NCBI GenBank assembly: GCA_018970445.1
Contig: JAGWWF010000018.1
Span: 5,001 to 69,000 of the forward strand
Direction: 5' to 3'
Origin: Alphaproteobacteria bacterium
GTDB taxonomy: Bacteria; Pseudomonadota; Alphaproteobacteria; Sphingomonadales; Sphingomonadaceae
DNA: 64,000 nucleotides
The notes under the pieces: model-generated
Seen by the model: only the letters and a program-made list of their open reading frames with translations
Database searches by the model: none
What the model was told of the DNA's origin: nothing
Translations under genes and position numbers: made by a program
In this document: in pieces, positions 19,426-27,858 of the stretch
Position numbering within the stretch: the stretch's first letter is position 1
Layout: the number at the start of each line of letters is the position of its first letter

Positions 19426-20165
19426 TTGTTGCGATACCAGCCGGTGATGGCATAGCGGCCCAGCGGCGCGAACGGCGGCACATGGCCGACATTGTGGCGC
19501 ATCGGCACCAGGAACAGGTTCAGCGTGTTGAAGCGCGGCATGAAGCCGGCCACGACATTGCCCTTGATGTCCATGAAGTTGAGATAGCCGCCCCAATCCG
19601 GTTTCCAGTCTTTCGCCAGATTGAGCACATAGGCCAGCCGCCGGCCCTCCACCTCCACCAGATCGTCATGATCGGTGAGGAAATGCCCGCCGGCATAGAG
19701 TGTCGCCTGCGCATCGGCCTTGATGATGTCGGCATGGCCCGAAACGGCGCGGGCGAACTCCAGGCTGGGCGGCGCGTTGATCTCCTCCAGCAGCTGATAC
19801 AGCGGGTGGCCGGGGTGCCATTGCTGCACATAGGCTTCGACCAGCGGATATTGGCCATAAAGAAACGCAAAGCGCCCGCCGGCCGCCGCGCTGGCCGCGG
19901 CATTGCCAAACGCCGCCTTTTGTTCGGGCGAAAGGCGGCGCAGCTGTTCGGGGCGCAGATGCTGGCCGCCCGGTTGGCCATCGCCGGCCCAGGCCAGCCC
20001 GAACGGCGTGTGCCGGGCCAATATCTCCCACAGCGCCTCGGCACAGCCGGCGTCCAGAAAATCCTCCACCTGCACCAGCAGGTTTTCCTGCAGGGCCGCG
20101 GCAATGGCGGCGCGATCCAGCGCGGGGTTCAGCGCAAACAGCGCAGGCGTTGCAGCGTCAGTCAT
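19422..20165 (-). CDS. 2OG-Fe(II) oxygenase, first of a tandem pair
   Basis: 247 residues, same fold as the next gene. AGGHFLTDHDDLVEVEGRRLAYV gives the His-x-Asp pair, WGGYLNFMD and FNTLNLFLVPMRHNVGHV give the core strands and distal His, and RYAITGWYRNK closes the domain with the 2-oxoglutarate-binding Arg. The shared WGG, FN(S/T)L and RYAITGW blocks show that the two arose by duplication. The start overlaps the M23 peptidase stop by eight bases, so the peptidase and both oxygenases are probably one transcript. Confidence 0.87.
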   Translation of the reverse strand: MTDAATPALFALNPALDRAAIAAALQENLLVQVEDFLDAGCAEALWEILARHTPFGLAWAGDGQPGGQHLRPEQLRRLSPEQKAAFGNAAASAAAGGRFAFLYGQYPLVEAYVQQWHPGHPLYQLLEEINAPPSLEFARAVSGHADIIKADAQATLYAGGHFLTDHDDLVEVEGRRLAYVLNLAKDWKPDWGGYLNFMDIKGNVVAGFMPRFNTLNLFLVPMRHNVGHVPPFAPLGRYAITGWYRNK

Positions 20166-21024
20166 AGGCGGTCTGGCCTTCGGCAGTGGGCATGGCGGGC
20201 AGCAGCGGCAGCGGATCCACCTTCACGCCGCGCCAGGTCAAGCCCCAGTGCAGATGCGGCCCGGTGGAACGGCCGGTGGTGCCGATGCGGCCGATGTCCT
20301 GCCCCTGGGCCACGATGTCACCGGGTTTCACCAGAATGCGCGACAGGTGCAGAAAGGCCGAATGCAGGCCCTGGCCATGATCAAGGATGATGATATTGCC
20401 TTCCAGGCTGAACGGCCCGTCGCTGGCCAGCCGCACGATGCCGGGGATGGGGGCCTTCACGATGGTGCCGTGCGGCGCGGCGATATCCAGCCCGGCGTGA
20501 TAGGCCGCCGGCCGATCACCATAGATGCGCTGCGATCCGAACACGCCCGATATGCGCCCGGTTGCCGGCCAGACCAGCGCCGCCTGCCAGAAGGGCCAGG
20601 GCGTGGTTTCGGCGCGCGCCGCCTTGATCGCGGTGGTTTCGGCGGTGCGCAGCGCCTCCCACGCCGGGTTGGGCGCGGCATTCGGGTTCTGGTTGACCAG
20701 CCGGGCCGGCAGGTGATCAATCTCCCAGGTGCCGGGGGTGATCGTCAGGCGGCGGCGGGCGCTGCGGCCATCTTGCGTCACCCAGGCCAGCTGATGGTCG
20801 CCGGTCGCATCGCGATCGATGCCCAGCATGTAACGGCCATCGGCGGTGAGGGTGACGGGCGCATCATCCAGGGTGAGCGCCCGGCTGCCGGCCGGCACCA
20901 GCCCGCGCAGCAATTCGCCCTGCCGCGCCACCAGCGGATCGGCCACCACCAGCGGCAGCGGGCTGGCGGCGGCAACGATGCCGGCACCCGCCACCAGCAA
21001 CGGGATGGCCAGCCCCCGGCTCAG
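20158..21024 (-). CDS. M23-family metallopeptidase, probably CTG start
   Basis: 288 residues if it starts at CTG 21024. The C-terminal LytM domain has AAYHAGLDIAAPHGT (His and Asp zinc ligands), an LHSAFLHLS segment and GPHLHWGLTWRG (His-x-His). Such enzymes cut peptidoglycan cross-bridges, or serve as activators when degenerate; here the ligands are intact. A signal-anchor helix (GLAIPLLVAGAGIVAAASP) precedes it. No ATG or GTG fits near the upstream stop: the CTG forms a CTGA overlap with the DUF2093 stop and has AAGGAAGG nine bases upstream. TTG at 21000 or GTG at 20994 would shorten the anchor; an in-frame ATG at 21156 would overlap DUF2093 fully. Confidence 0.88.
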   Translation of the reverse strand: MSRGLAIPLLVAGAGIVAAASPLPLVVADPLVARQGELLRGLVPAGSRALTLDDAPVTLTADGRYMLGIDRDATGDHQLAWVTQDGRSARRRLTITPGTWEIDHLPARLVNQNPNAAPNPAWEALRTAETTAIKAARAETTPWPFWQAALVWPATGRISGVFGSQRIYGDRPAAYHAGLDIAAPHGTIVKAPIPGIVRLASDGPFSLEGNIIILDHGQGLHSAFLHLSRILVKPGDIVAQGQDIGRIGTTGRSTGPHLHWGLTWRGVKVDPLPLLPAMPTAEGQTAYD

Positions 21025-21239
21025 GGGAACACGCCTTCCTTGCGCTTTTCGGCATAACGGGCGCTGGCGATGTCGGCGTTGAAATAGGCTTCCTGCAATT
21101 CGTGGCTCCAGTATCGCAGGGCGGCCAGCGGGATGCGCTGCTGGGTGACGGCGCACAGCACATGATCGCCCGATTGCAGCACGCGATAGCTGCCGCTGTC
21201 ATAATGGAGTTTGGCGGCACGGCCGAAACGATCGAGCAT
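21021..21239 (-). CDS. DUF2093-family protein
   Basis: 72 residues. The sequence FGRAAKLHYDSGSYRVLQSGDHVLCAVTQQRIPL followed by LRYWSHELQEAYF is the complete DUF2093 domain, a small family largely limited to alphaproteobacteria. The function is unknown. Its start overlaps the xseA stop (TGATG), and it is commonly placed directly after xseA, which suggests coupling to exonuclease VII expression rather than a proven joint function. Confidence 0.88.
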   Translation of the reverse strand: MLDRFGRAAKLHYDSGSYRVLQSGDHVLCAVTQQRIPLAALRYWSHELQEAYFNADIASARYAEKRKEGVFP

Positions 21240-22702
21240 CAGAACAGGCTCCCCTGCAAATCCCCGGGTTTGGCCGGCGCGGGGAACGGCTTGGTATAGA
21301 CCGGCGTTTCGCCATCGCCAAAGCGGATCGTCAAGCGGGCAAACGACGCCGCCGCCCCGGCCGAGGCGACCACATGGCCAGAATCGTCCGACACGATGGC
21401 ATAGCCGCGGGCCAGCACCTGTTCCGGCCCCAGGCTGGCCAGCATGCGCCCGGCCTGATCCAGCCGCGCCGTGGCCGTGGCCAGCCGCTGTTCGATCAGG
21501 AATGGGCGCAGCGCCGCCCCGGTGCGCGCCAGTTTCTGGGCATCTTCGGCCAGCGGCCGTGCCAGCGCCGGGGCCAGCCGCGCGGCGCTGCCGGCCAGCC
21601 GTTCCACACTGCGATCCAGCCGCGCCTGCAACAGGGCCGGGCGCAGGCGGCCGGCGGCGCTGGTGACACGCAGTTCAACCCCGCCCAGCCGGGCGGTGAG
21701 CGCGGTGGGCAGCCGCCCGGCCAGATCATCGACGCGCTGGGTGGCCAGGCCGATCAGATTGGCCGGGCGCGGCAGCCGGCGGGCCAGCGCCACACTGCGT
21801 TCGCGCTGCAATTTCCAGCCGCGCACGATGGCGGCATCCAGCCGGCCGTGCAGCATGGCCAGCGTGGCGGCCAGTTCGGCGCGCACCGGCACGGCGCGTT
21901 CGGCCGCTGCCGACGGCGTGGGGGCGCGCCAGTCCGACGCGAAATCGATCAGCGTCGTGTCCGTCTCGTGCCCCACCGCGCTGATCAGCGGGATGGCGCT
22001 GGCGGCAGCGGCGCGCACCACGATTTCCTCGTTGAAGGCGGCCAGATCCTCGATGCTGCCGCCGCCGCGCGCCACGATGATCAGATCGGGGCGCGGGGTG
22101 GGGCCGCCGGCCGGCAGCGCGTTGAAGCCGGCGATGGCCGCTGCCACCTGGCTGGCCGCGGCCTCGCCCTGCACCGCCACCGGCCACACCAGCACATGGC
22201 GCGGGAAGCGATCGCCCAGCCGGTGCAGAATGTCACGGATCACGGCGCCGGTGGGGCTGGTGACGACGCCGATGACATCGGGCAACCAGGGCAGCGGCTT
22301 TTTCCTGGCCGGATCGAACAGGCCTTCGGCCTGCAATTTCAGCCGCCGCGCCTCGATCTGCGCCAGCAGCGCGCCCACCCCGGCCGGTTCCAGCCGATCG
22401 ATGATCAGCTGGTAACGCGAACCGCCGGGATAGGTGGTCAGCCGGCCGGTGGCGATCACCTCCATCCCGTCTTCGGGGCGGAAATTCAGCCCGGCGGCCA
22501 CGCCCTTCCACATCGCCAGTTCCAGCACGGCGCGTTCATCCTTCAGCCGGCCATACCAGTGGCCGCTGGTCTGGCGGCGGAATTGCGACAGCTCACCGCG
22601 CACGCGCACCTGGCCAAAGGCGGCCTCCACCGTGCGTTTCACCGCGCCGGCGATTTCCGACACGCTGTATTCGGGGGTGTTCTCGCTCACGCCATGGGTC
22701 AT
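21239..22702 (-). CDS. xseA: Exodeoxyribonuclease VII large subunit
   Basis: 487 residues. The N-terminal OB domain is seen in YSVSEIAGAVKRTVEAAFGQVRVRGELSQ; the catalytic domain has GVVTSPTGAVIRDILHRLGDRFP, DLIIVARGGGSIEDLAAFNEE and PLISAVGHETDTTLIDFASD. A long alpha-helical region follows. With the XseB small subunit, which is not in the window, it degrades single-stranded DNA in both directions. ATG at 22702 begins MTHGVSENTPEYSV; the longer open frame upstream runs into the divergent purD region. It heads a four- or five-gene minus-strand group. Confidence 0.96.
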   Translation of the reverse strand: MTHGVSENTPEYSVSEIAGAVKRTVEAAFGQVRVRGELSQFRRQTSGHWYGRLKDERAVLELAMWKGVAAGLNFRPEDGMEVIATGRLTTYPGGSRYQLIIDRLEPAGVGALLAQIEARRLKLQAEGLFDPARKKPLPWLPDVIGVVTSPTGAVIRDILHRLGDRFPRHVLVWPVAVQGEAAASQVAAAIAGFNALPAGGPTPRPDLIIVARGGGSIEDLAAFNEEIVVRAAAASAIPLISAVGHETDTTLIDFASDWRAPTPSAAAERAVPVRAELAATLAMLHGRLDAAIVRGWKLQRERSVALARRLPRPANLIGLATQRVDDLAGRLPTALTARLGGVELRVTSAAGRLRPALLQARLDRSVERLAGSAARLAPALARPLAEDAQKLARTGAALRPFLIEQRLATATARLDQAGRMLASLGPEQVLARGYAIVSDDSGHVVASAGAAASFARLTIRFGDGETPVYTKPFPAPAKPGDLQGSLF

Positions 22703-22766
22703 AAACCCATGGCGCGCTGCGGCAAAGCCGCTTGCCGCGACTTTTTGGCATGGGTATGCGAAGGGG

Positions 22767-24023
22767 ATGAGCACACGCCCCGATTCCCTGAACATATTGG
22801 TGCTGGGTGGCGGGGGGCGCGAACATGCGATCTGCTGGCGGCTGCGCCAGTCGCCGCGCTGTGCCACGCTGCTGTGCGCGCCGGGCAATGCCGGCATCGC
22901 CGCGGTGGCCGATTGCATCGCCATCAGCATCACCGATGGCGCCGCCGTGCTGGCGCTGGTGCGCGACCATGGCATCGGCCTGGTGGTGGTGGGCCCCGAA
23001 GCGCCGCTGGTGGCCGGCGTGGCCGATGCGCTGCGCGCCGCCGGGGTGCCGGTGCTGGGGCCATCGGCGGCCGCGGCCCAACTGGAAGCATCGAAGGGCT
23101 TCACCAAGGATCTGTGCGCGGCCAACGCCATCCCCACCGCGCGTTATCGCCGCTTTGCCGATGCGGCGCAGGCGCATCATTATGTGGCGGTGCACCCGCT
23201 GCCGGTGGTGGTGAAGGCCGATGGCCTGGCCGGCGGCAAGGGCGTGACCGTGGCCGAATCGAACGAGGAAGGGCTGGCGGCGCTGGCCGAGATTCATGGC
23301 CCGGTGGTGGTGGAACAATGCCTGGAAGGGCCGGAAGCCAGCCTGTTCATCCTGACCGATGGCGAAACCGTGCGGCTGCTGCCCACCGCGCAGGATTACA
23401 AGCGGCTGCGCGATGGTGATGCCGGCCCGAACACCGGCGGCATGGGCGCGATTTCGCCCAGCCCGCGGCTGACGCCGGCGCTGATCGAACAGGCGCTGGC
23501 CGAAATCGTGCACCCCACGCTGGCGGCGATGCGGGCGCGCGGCACGCCGTTCCAGGGCTTTCTCTATGCCGGGCTGATGCTGACGGCCGATGGCCCCAAG
23601 CTGATCGAGTATAATGTGCGGCTGGGCGATCCCGAAGCGCAGGTGCTGATGCTGCGCCTGCAATCGGATGCGGTGGAATTGCTGTGGGCGGCCGCCACCG
23701 GCCATCTGGCCGCCGTGGAACCGCTGTTCAGCGCCGATGCCGCCGTGACGGTGGTGATGGCGGCCAATGGCTATCCGTGGCGGCCGGTGGCGGGCACCGC
23801 GATCGAAGGCGTGGCGGCAGCCGAAGCGCTGGGCGTGACGGTGTTTCATGCCGGCACGCGCGCCAGCGAGGATGGCCGGCTGGTGGCGGCGGGCGGGCGC
23901 GTGCTGAACATATCGGCGCTGGGCCATGATATTTCCGAGGCGCGCGCGCTGGCCTATGCCGCTATTCGCAAGATCAGGTGGCACGGCGGCCATTTCCGGC
24001 GGGATATCGGCAAGACCGTCTGA
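22767..24023 (+). CDS. purD: Phosphoribosylamine-glycine ligase (GARS)
   Basis: 418 residues, close to the usual 425-430. The ATP-grasp enzyme joins phosphoribosylamine and glycine in step two of purine synthesis. Visible motifs are NILVLGGGGREHA at the N-terminus, VVVGPEAPLVAG, LPVVVKADGLAGGKGV in the ATP-grasp, GGMGAISP and LIEYNVRLGDPEAQV. ATG at 22767 starts MSTRPDSLN; an upstream in-frame extension is antisense to xseA and is not coding. It is divergent from xseA with only 64 bases between the starts, a common arrangement in alphaproteobacteria. Confidence 0.97.
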   Translation: MSTRPDSLNILVLGGGGREHAICWRLRQSPRCATLLCAPGNAGIAAVADCIAISITDGAAVLALVRDHGIGLVVVGPEAPLVAGVADALRAAGVPVLGPSAAAAQLEASKGFTKDLCAANAIPTARYRRFADAAQAHHYVAVHPLPVVVKADGLAGGKGVTVAESNEEGLAALAEIHGPVVVEQCLEGPEASLFILTDGETVRLLPTAQDYKRLRDGDAGPNTGGMGAISPSPRLTPALIEQALAEIVHPTLAAMRARGTPFQGFLYAGLMLTADGPKLIEYNVRLGDPEAQVLMLRLQSDAVELLWAAATGHLAAVEPLFSADAAVTVVMAANGYPWRPVAGTAIEGVAAAEALGVTVFHAGTRASEDGRLVAAGGRVLNISALGHDISEARALAYAAIRKIRWHGGHFRRDIGKTV

Positions 24024-24052
24024 GCCGCACGGAGCGCGTTGGGGAGACGGGC

Positions 24053-25120
24053 ATGAGCGAGCGGCAGGAACAGTTTTCGGGCACCAGCGCGGTGCGGCCG
24101 GGGCAGGAGATCGACGCCGGCCGGCTGCATGCCTGGATGGTGGCCAATGTGGACGGCTATGCCGGGCCGCTGACCATCGAACAGTTCAAGGGCGGCCAGT
24201 CCAACCCCACCTACAAATTGCTCACGCCGGGGCAGAATTATGTGCTGCGCCGCAAGCCGCCGGGGGTGCTGCTGCCCTCGGCCCATGCGGTGGACCGCGA
24301 ATACAGGGTGATCACCGCGCTGCACGCCCAGGGCTTTCCCGTCGCCCGCACCTTTGGCCTGTGCCAGGACAATGACGTGATCGGCACCTGGTTCTATATC
24401 ATGGACTGTGTGGACGGCCGGGTGATCTGGGACACGACCTTTCCCTCGGTGCCGAAAGACGAGCGCCGCGCCTATTTCGATGCGATGAACGCCACGATGG
24501 CGCAGCTGCACATGATCGATCCGGCGGCGGCGGGCCTTGGCGATTTCGGCAAGCCGGGCAATTATTTCGCCCGCCAGATCGGGCGGTGGAGCAAGCAGTA
24601 TCTGGAGGATGTCGACGCCGGCCGTTACGACGCGATGGACCGGCTGGTGGAATGGCTGCCGGCCAACATCCCGGCCGGCGATGAAGTGGCGGTGGTGCAC
24701 GGCGATTATCGCTGTGACAACATGATCTTCCATGCCACCGAACCGAAGGTGCTGGCGGTGCTGGACTGGGAACTTTCCACCCTGGGCCACCCGCTGGCGG
24801 ATTTTTCCTATCATCTGATGATGTATCGCATGCCGCCCAGCACCACGACCGGGCTGGTGGGCAATGATCTGGCCGCGCTGGGCCTGCCGACGGAAGGCGA
24901 GTATATCGATGCCTATTGCCGGCGCACCGGCCGCGACGGCATTGCCGACATTGATTTCTATGTCGCCTACAACATGTTCCGGCTGGCCGGGATCATCCAC
25001 GGCATCAAGGGCCGGGTGATCCGCGGCACCGCCACATCCGCCCATGCAAAGAAATCGGCCGAAGGTTTCGAGACGCTGGCCGATCTGGCCCTTGCCCAGG
25101 CGCGGAAGCTGGGGGCGTGA
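24053..25120 (+). CDS. APH-family phosphotransferase, ACAD10/11-kinase-like
   Basis: 355 residues. It has the kinase-like fold of choline/aminoglycoside phosphotransferases: IEQFKGGQSNPTYKLL, YVLRRKPPGVLL, then VVHGDYRCDNMIF (Brenner motif HGDxxxxN) and VLAVLDWELSTLGHPLADFSY (DxD-like metal site). This subgroup is closest to the kinase half of human ACAD10/ACAD11, whose other half is an acyl-CoA dehydrogenase; in bacteria the two halves are separate genes. It may phosphorylate a hydroxyacyl-CoA. A separate ACAD lies at 61250-62485. GGGGAG precedes the ATG. The stop overlaps the next gene (GTGA). Confidence 0.85.
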   Translation: MSERQEQFSGTSAVRPGQEIDAGRLHAWMVANVDGYAGPLTIEQFKGGQSNPTYKLLTPGQNYVLRRKPPGVLLPSAHAVDREYRVITALHAQGFPVARTFGLCQDNDVIGTWFYIMDCVDGRVIWDTTFPSVPKDERRAYFDAMNATMAQLHMIDPAAAGLGDFGKPGNYFARQIGRWSKQYLEDVDAGRYDAMDRLVEWLPANIPAGDEVAVVHGDYRCDNMIFHATEPKVLAVLDWELSTLGHPLADFSYHLMMYRMPPSTTTGLVGNDLAALGLPTEGEYIDAYCRRTGRDGIADIDFYVAYNMFRLAGIIHGIKGRVIRGTATSAHAKKSAEGFETLADLALAQARKLGA

Positions 25121-26841
25121 ACCGCTGGCCGCTGTTCGCGCTCACCCTGGCGGCCGCAATCCTGTGGGCGGCCCTGCGTATCCAGGTGCCGACGCCGCTG
25201 CCCCATGATGCCCCGGCCGATCAGTTCAGCGCCGGCCGTGCCATGGCCGATGTGCGCAGTCTTGCGGCCGAACCCCACCCCACCGGATCGCCCGCCGCCG
25301 CCCGCGTGGTGGCGCGGCTGGAACAACGGCTGGCCGGCCTGGGCTTTGTGGTGCGGCGGGTGGAAACCGTTCTGCCGGCCAGGGCGGCGGAGCGGCTGGC
25401 CAAGCGCGGCGGCGATGCGACGAAGCCGGCGATCAGCCTGGTGGCGGTGCGCGCCGGGGCCGATCCCGCCCTGCCGGCCGTGGCCCTGATGGCACATCAT
25501 GATTCGGTGATCGGATCGCCCGGCGCGGCCGACGATATTGCCGGGGTGGCCGCCGCGCTGGAAATCGCCCGCGCCATCCCGCGCGTCGCGCAGCGGCGCG
25601 ATCTGGTGCTGATCTTCACCGATGCCGAAGAACAGGGGCTGGTGGGTGCGCGCGCGCTCTACGCCCCCGGCGCTGCCGCCGATGCAATCGCGGCGCACAC
25701 CGGCGTGCTGATCAATCTGGAAGCGCGCGGCGGCGGCGGCCGGGCGATGATGTTCCAGACCGGGCCAGACAACGCCAATCTGGTGCGGCTGCTGGCGGCC
25801 ACCACGCCCGCTGCCGCCGCCAGCAGCATCGCGGTGACGATTTACGAAAGCCTGCCCAACAACACCGATTTCACCCCCGTGCTGGAACGCGGCATCGCCG
25901 GGCTGAACTTTGCCTTCATCGGGGAGGCCCACGCCTATCACAGCCCATTGTCCACGCCCGACACGCTTGAACAGGGCGCGGTGCAGCATCTGGGCGATTC
26001 GGTGCTGGGCATCACGCGGGCGCTGCTGGCGGCCGATGCGCTGCCGGCGCCGGCCCCCAATGCGGTGTTTGCCACCGCGCCGCTGCTGGGCCTGATCGTC
26101 TATCCGCCCGAATCGGGCTGGGCGCTGGTGGGGGCCAGCCTGCTGCTGCTCGGCCTTGCCGCCTGGTGGCGCCGCCGGGACTGGAGCCTATCCGGCACGT
26201 TCATGGCCTTTGGTCAGGCGCTGCTCACACTCATCATCGCGGCGGTGCTGATGTGGGGGCTGAACCTGCTGTCGGGCAGCGTGGGCGCCGAATATTATGA
26301 TCGGCTGGCGGCCTTGCCGCGGCTGGAGCTGGTGGCCGGCCTTGCAGCGCTGGCCGCGTTGCTGTTCATGGCCAGCGCGCCGGCCGGCACCGCTTGGGAT
26401 CGCTGGATCGTGCTGGCCAAGCTGCCCTTCGTGGCGGCGCTGGCGGTGCAGATCTGGCTGCCGGCGGCTGGGCCGATCTTTGCCTGGCCGGCGCTGCTGG
26501 CCGCGATCGGGCTGGCCTGGGGCGCCCGGCCCGGGGCCAGCGGCGTGGCGGCCATGGCCCCGGCGCTGCTGCTGGCCATCCCTGGCCTCACGCTGACGGC
26601 GGAACTGGCGCATTTCGCCTTTCTGGGCGTGGGCGCGCCGCTGCCGTTCGTCACGGTGCCGCTGCTGATCCCGGCGCTGGCGCTGCTGGCCCCCGCCATC
26701 CCCGCCGGCCCGCGCGTGCCGGCCCTGATCGGCGCAGCGGTGGCGGTGGCCCTGGCCGCCGGCGTGGCGCTGTGGGTCAATCTTGATCCACCCGCCCCAT
26801 CAATCCCGCCCTATGCCGGAGATGAAAAAAGCCAGGGCTGA
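25117..26841 (+). CDS. M28-family metallopeptidase with membrane C-terminus
   Basis: 574 residues from GTG 25117, which overlaps the previous stop. An N-terminal signal-anchor is followed by an M28 domain (about 35-310): LMAHHDSVIGSPGAADDIAG (zinc His and bridging Asp), LIFTDAEEQGLVGAR (Glu-Glu), NLEARGGGG and HAYHSPLSTPDT (zinc His). The C-terminal 240 residues hold about seven membrane helices. The layout is that of Fxna/ERMP1-like aminopeptidases, with the catalytic domain outside the cytoplasmic membrane. Substrates are probably peptide N-termini. Confidence 0.88.
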   Translation: MNRWPLFALTLAAAILWAALRIQVPTPLPHDAPADQFSAGRAMADVRSLAAEPHPTGSPAAARVVARLEQRLAGLGFVVRRVETVLPARAAERLAKRGGDATKPAISLVAVRAGADPALPAVALMAHHDSVIGSPGAADDIAGVAAALEIARAIPRVAQRRDLVLIFTDAEEQGLVGARALYAPGAAADAIAAHTGVLINLEARGGGGRAMMFQTGPDNANLVRLLAATTPAAAASSIAVTIYESLPNNTDFTPVLERGIAGLNFAFIGEAHAYHSPLSTPDTLEQGAVQHLGDSVLGITRALLAADALPAPAPNAVFATAPLLGLIVYPPESGWALVGASLLLLGLAAWWRRRDWSLSGTFMAFGQALLTLIIAAVLMWGLNLLSGSVGAEYYDRLAALPRLELVAGLAALAALLFMASAPAGTAWDRWIVLAKLPFVAALAVQIWLPAAGPIFAWPALLAAIGLAWGARPGASGVAAMAPALLLAIPGLTLTAELAHFAFLGVGAPLPFVTVPLLIPALALLAPAIPAGPRVPALIGAAVAVALAAGVALWVNLDPPAPSIPPYAGDEKSQG

Positions 26842-26892
26842 CAGGATCTGTCCAGGCGGGCGGCCCGGCCGCACGCGGCCAGGGATGGCCGG

Positions 26893-27747
26893 TCAATGCT
26901 GGCCGGTGCGTTCCGCCACGATATGCTGCACCGTGGGCTGCATGCGCGCGTTGTAGCGGGCGAGCACGGGGTGATCGCCGCCGCTGCCATAATGGGTGAT
27001 CAGATCCTGCCCGGTCCACCAGTGCACGGCAAAGCCTGGCGTTTCGGCCACGATCATGTCGCGCCCGTCCGGGTCTTCGGGATCGATGCTGCGAAAATCG
27101 ATCGCCACCTGCGGAGCCGATGATGGGCACACCGCCAGCGTGGTGCCGTGCCAGCCGGTGACGATGGCGCGGTGCAGATGGCCGGTGATCATGCGGATCA
27201 CCTGGGGGTGGCGGCGCACCACGGCGGCCAGCCGCTGCGCCCAGGGCGCGTCCACATCCTCGGTCATCCAGCCGTTGCCGGTTTCGATCGGCGGGTGGTG
27301 CAGCACCAACACGGTGGGGCGATCATCCTGCGCCAGGGTCGTATCAAGCCAGGCGGCCTGTTCCACCGTCAACGCGCCGCCGTGCTGGCCTTCCAGCAGC
27401 GTGTCGAGCACGACAAAGCGCAAGGGGCCCTGCACGAAATCATATTGGACATGGCCGCTGGCCGAGACCGGCACATCGGGAAACACGGCGCGGAAATTGG
27501 CGCGGACATCGTGATTGCCCAGCGCGAAATGCACCGGAAAGGGCAGCCGGTCGGTGATGGATTTCAGCGTCTGATATGATGCGATGGCGCCATGTTCGGT
27601 GAGATCGCCGGTGGCGAGCAGCAGATCGGGCCGCGGGTTCATCGCCAGCAGCGTTTCGATCACCTCGTCGAATCGCTTGCGGTTCATTTCGGCCGGGTCG
27701 TCCGGCTGAAAGCCAAGATGAATATCGGTCACCTGGGCAACCAGCAT
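26893..27747 (-). CDS. CpdA-like class III cyclic-nucleotide phosphodiesterase
   Basis: 284 residues. Calcineurin-type metallophosphoesterase with all five blocks: VTDIHLG (D-x-H), LLATGDLTEHG (GD), FALGNHD (GNHD), VLVLHHPPI, and MITGHLHRAIV (GHxH). The DxH...GDLTEHG...GNHDVR spacing is that of CpdA, which hydrolyses 3',5'-cAMP; other substrates such as glycerophosphodiesters are possible. ATG at 27747 follows GAGGGCGG. It lies 111 bases downstream of the decaheme cytochrome gene on the same strand, so it may belong to the module whose flavoprotein carries two cyclic-nucleotide-binding domains. Confidence 0.85.
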   Translation of the reverse strand: MLVAQVTDIHLGFQPDDPAEMNRKRFDEVIETLLAMNPRPDLLLATGDLTEHGAIASYQTLKSITDRLPFPVHFALGNHDVRANFRAVFPDVPVSASGHVQYDFVQGPLRFVVLDTLLEGQHGGALTVEQAAWLDTTLAQDDRPTVLVLHHPPIETGNGWMTEDVDAPWAQRLAAVVRRHPQVIRMITGHLHRAIVTGWHGTTLAVCPSSAPQVAIDFRSIDPEDPDGRDMIVAETPGFAVHWWTGQDLITHYGSGGDHPVLARYNARMQPTVQHIVAERTGQH

Positions 27748-27858
27748 GTTACCGCCCTCGCCTGCCGCGCCGTGATGGCGCCAGCCCATCCCCGCCCAGA
27801 TACGCAACGACCATTGACCCTGACGCAAGCGCGGCGGGCGCGCAAGGCGGTGATGCGA

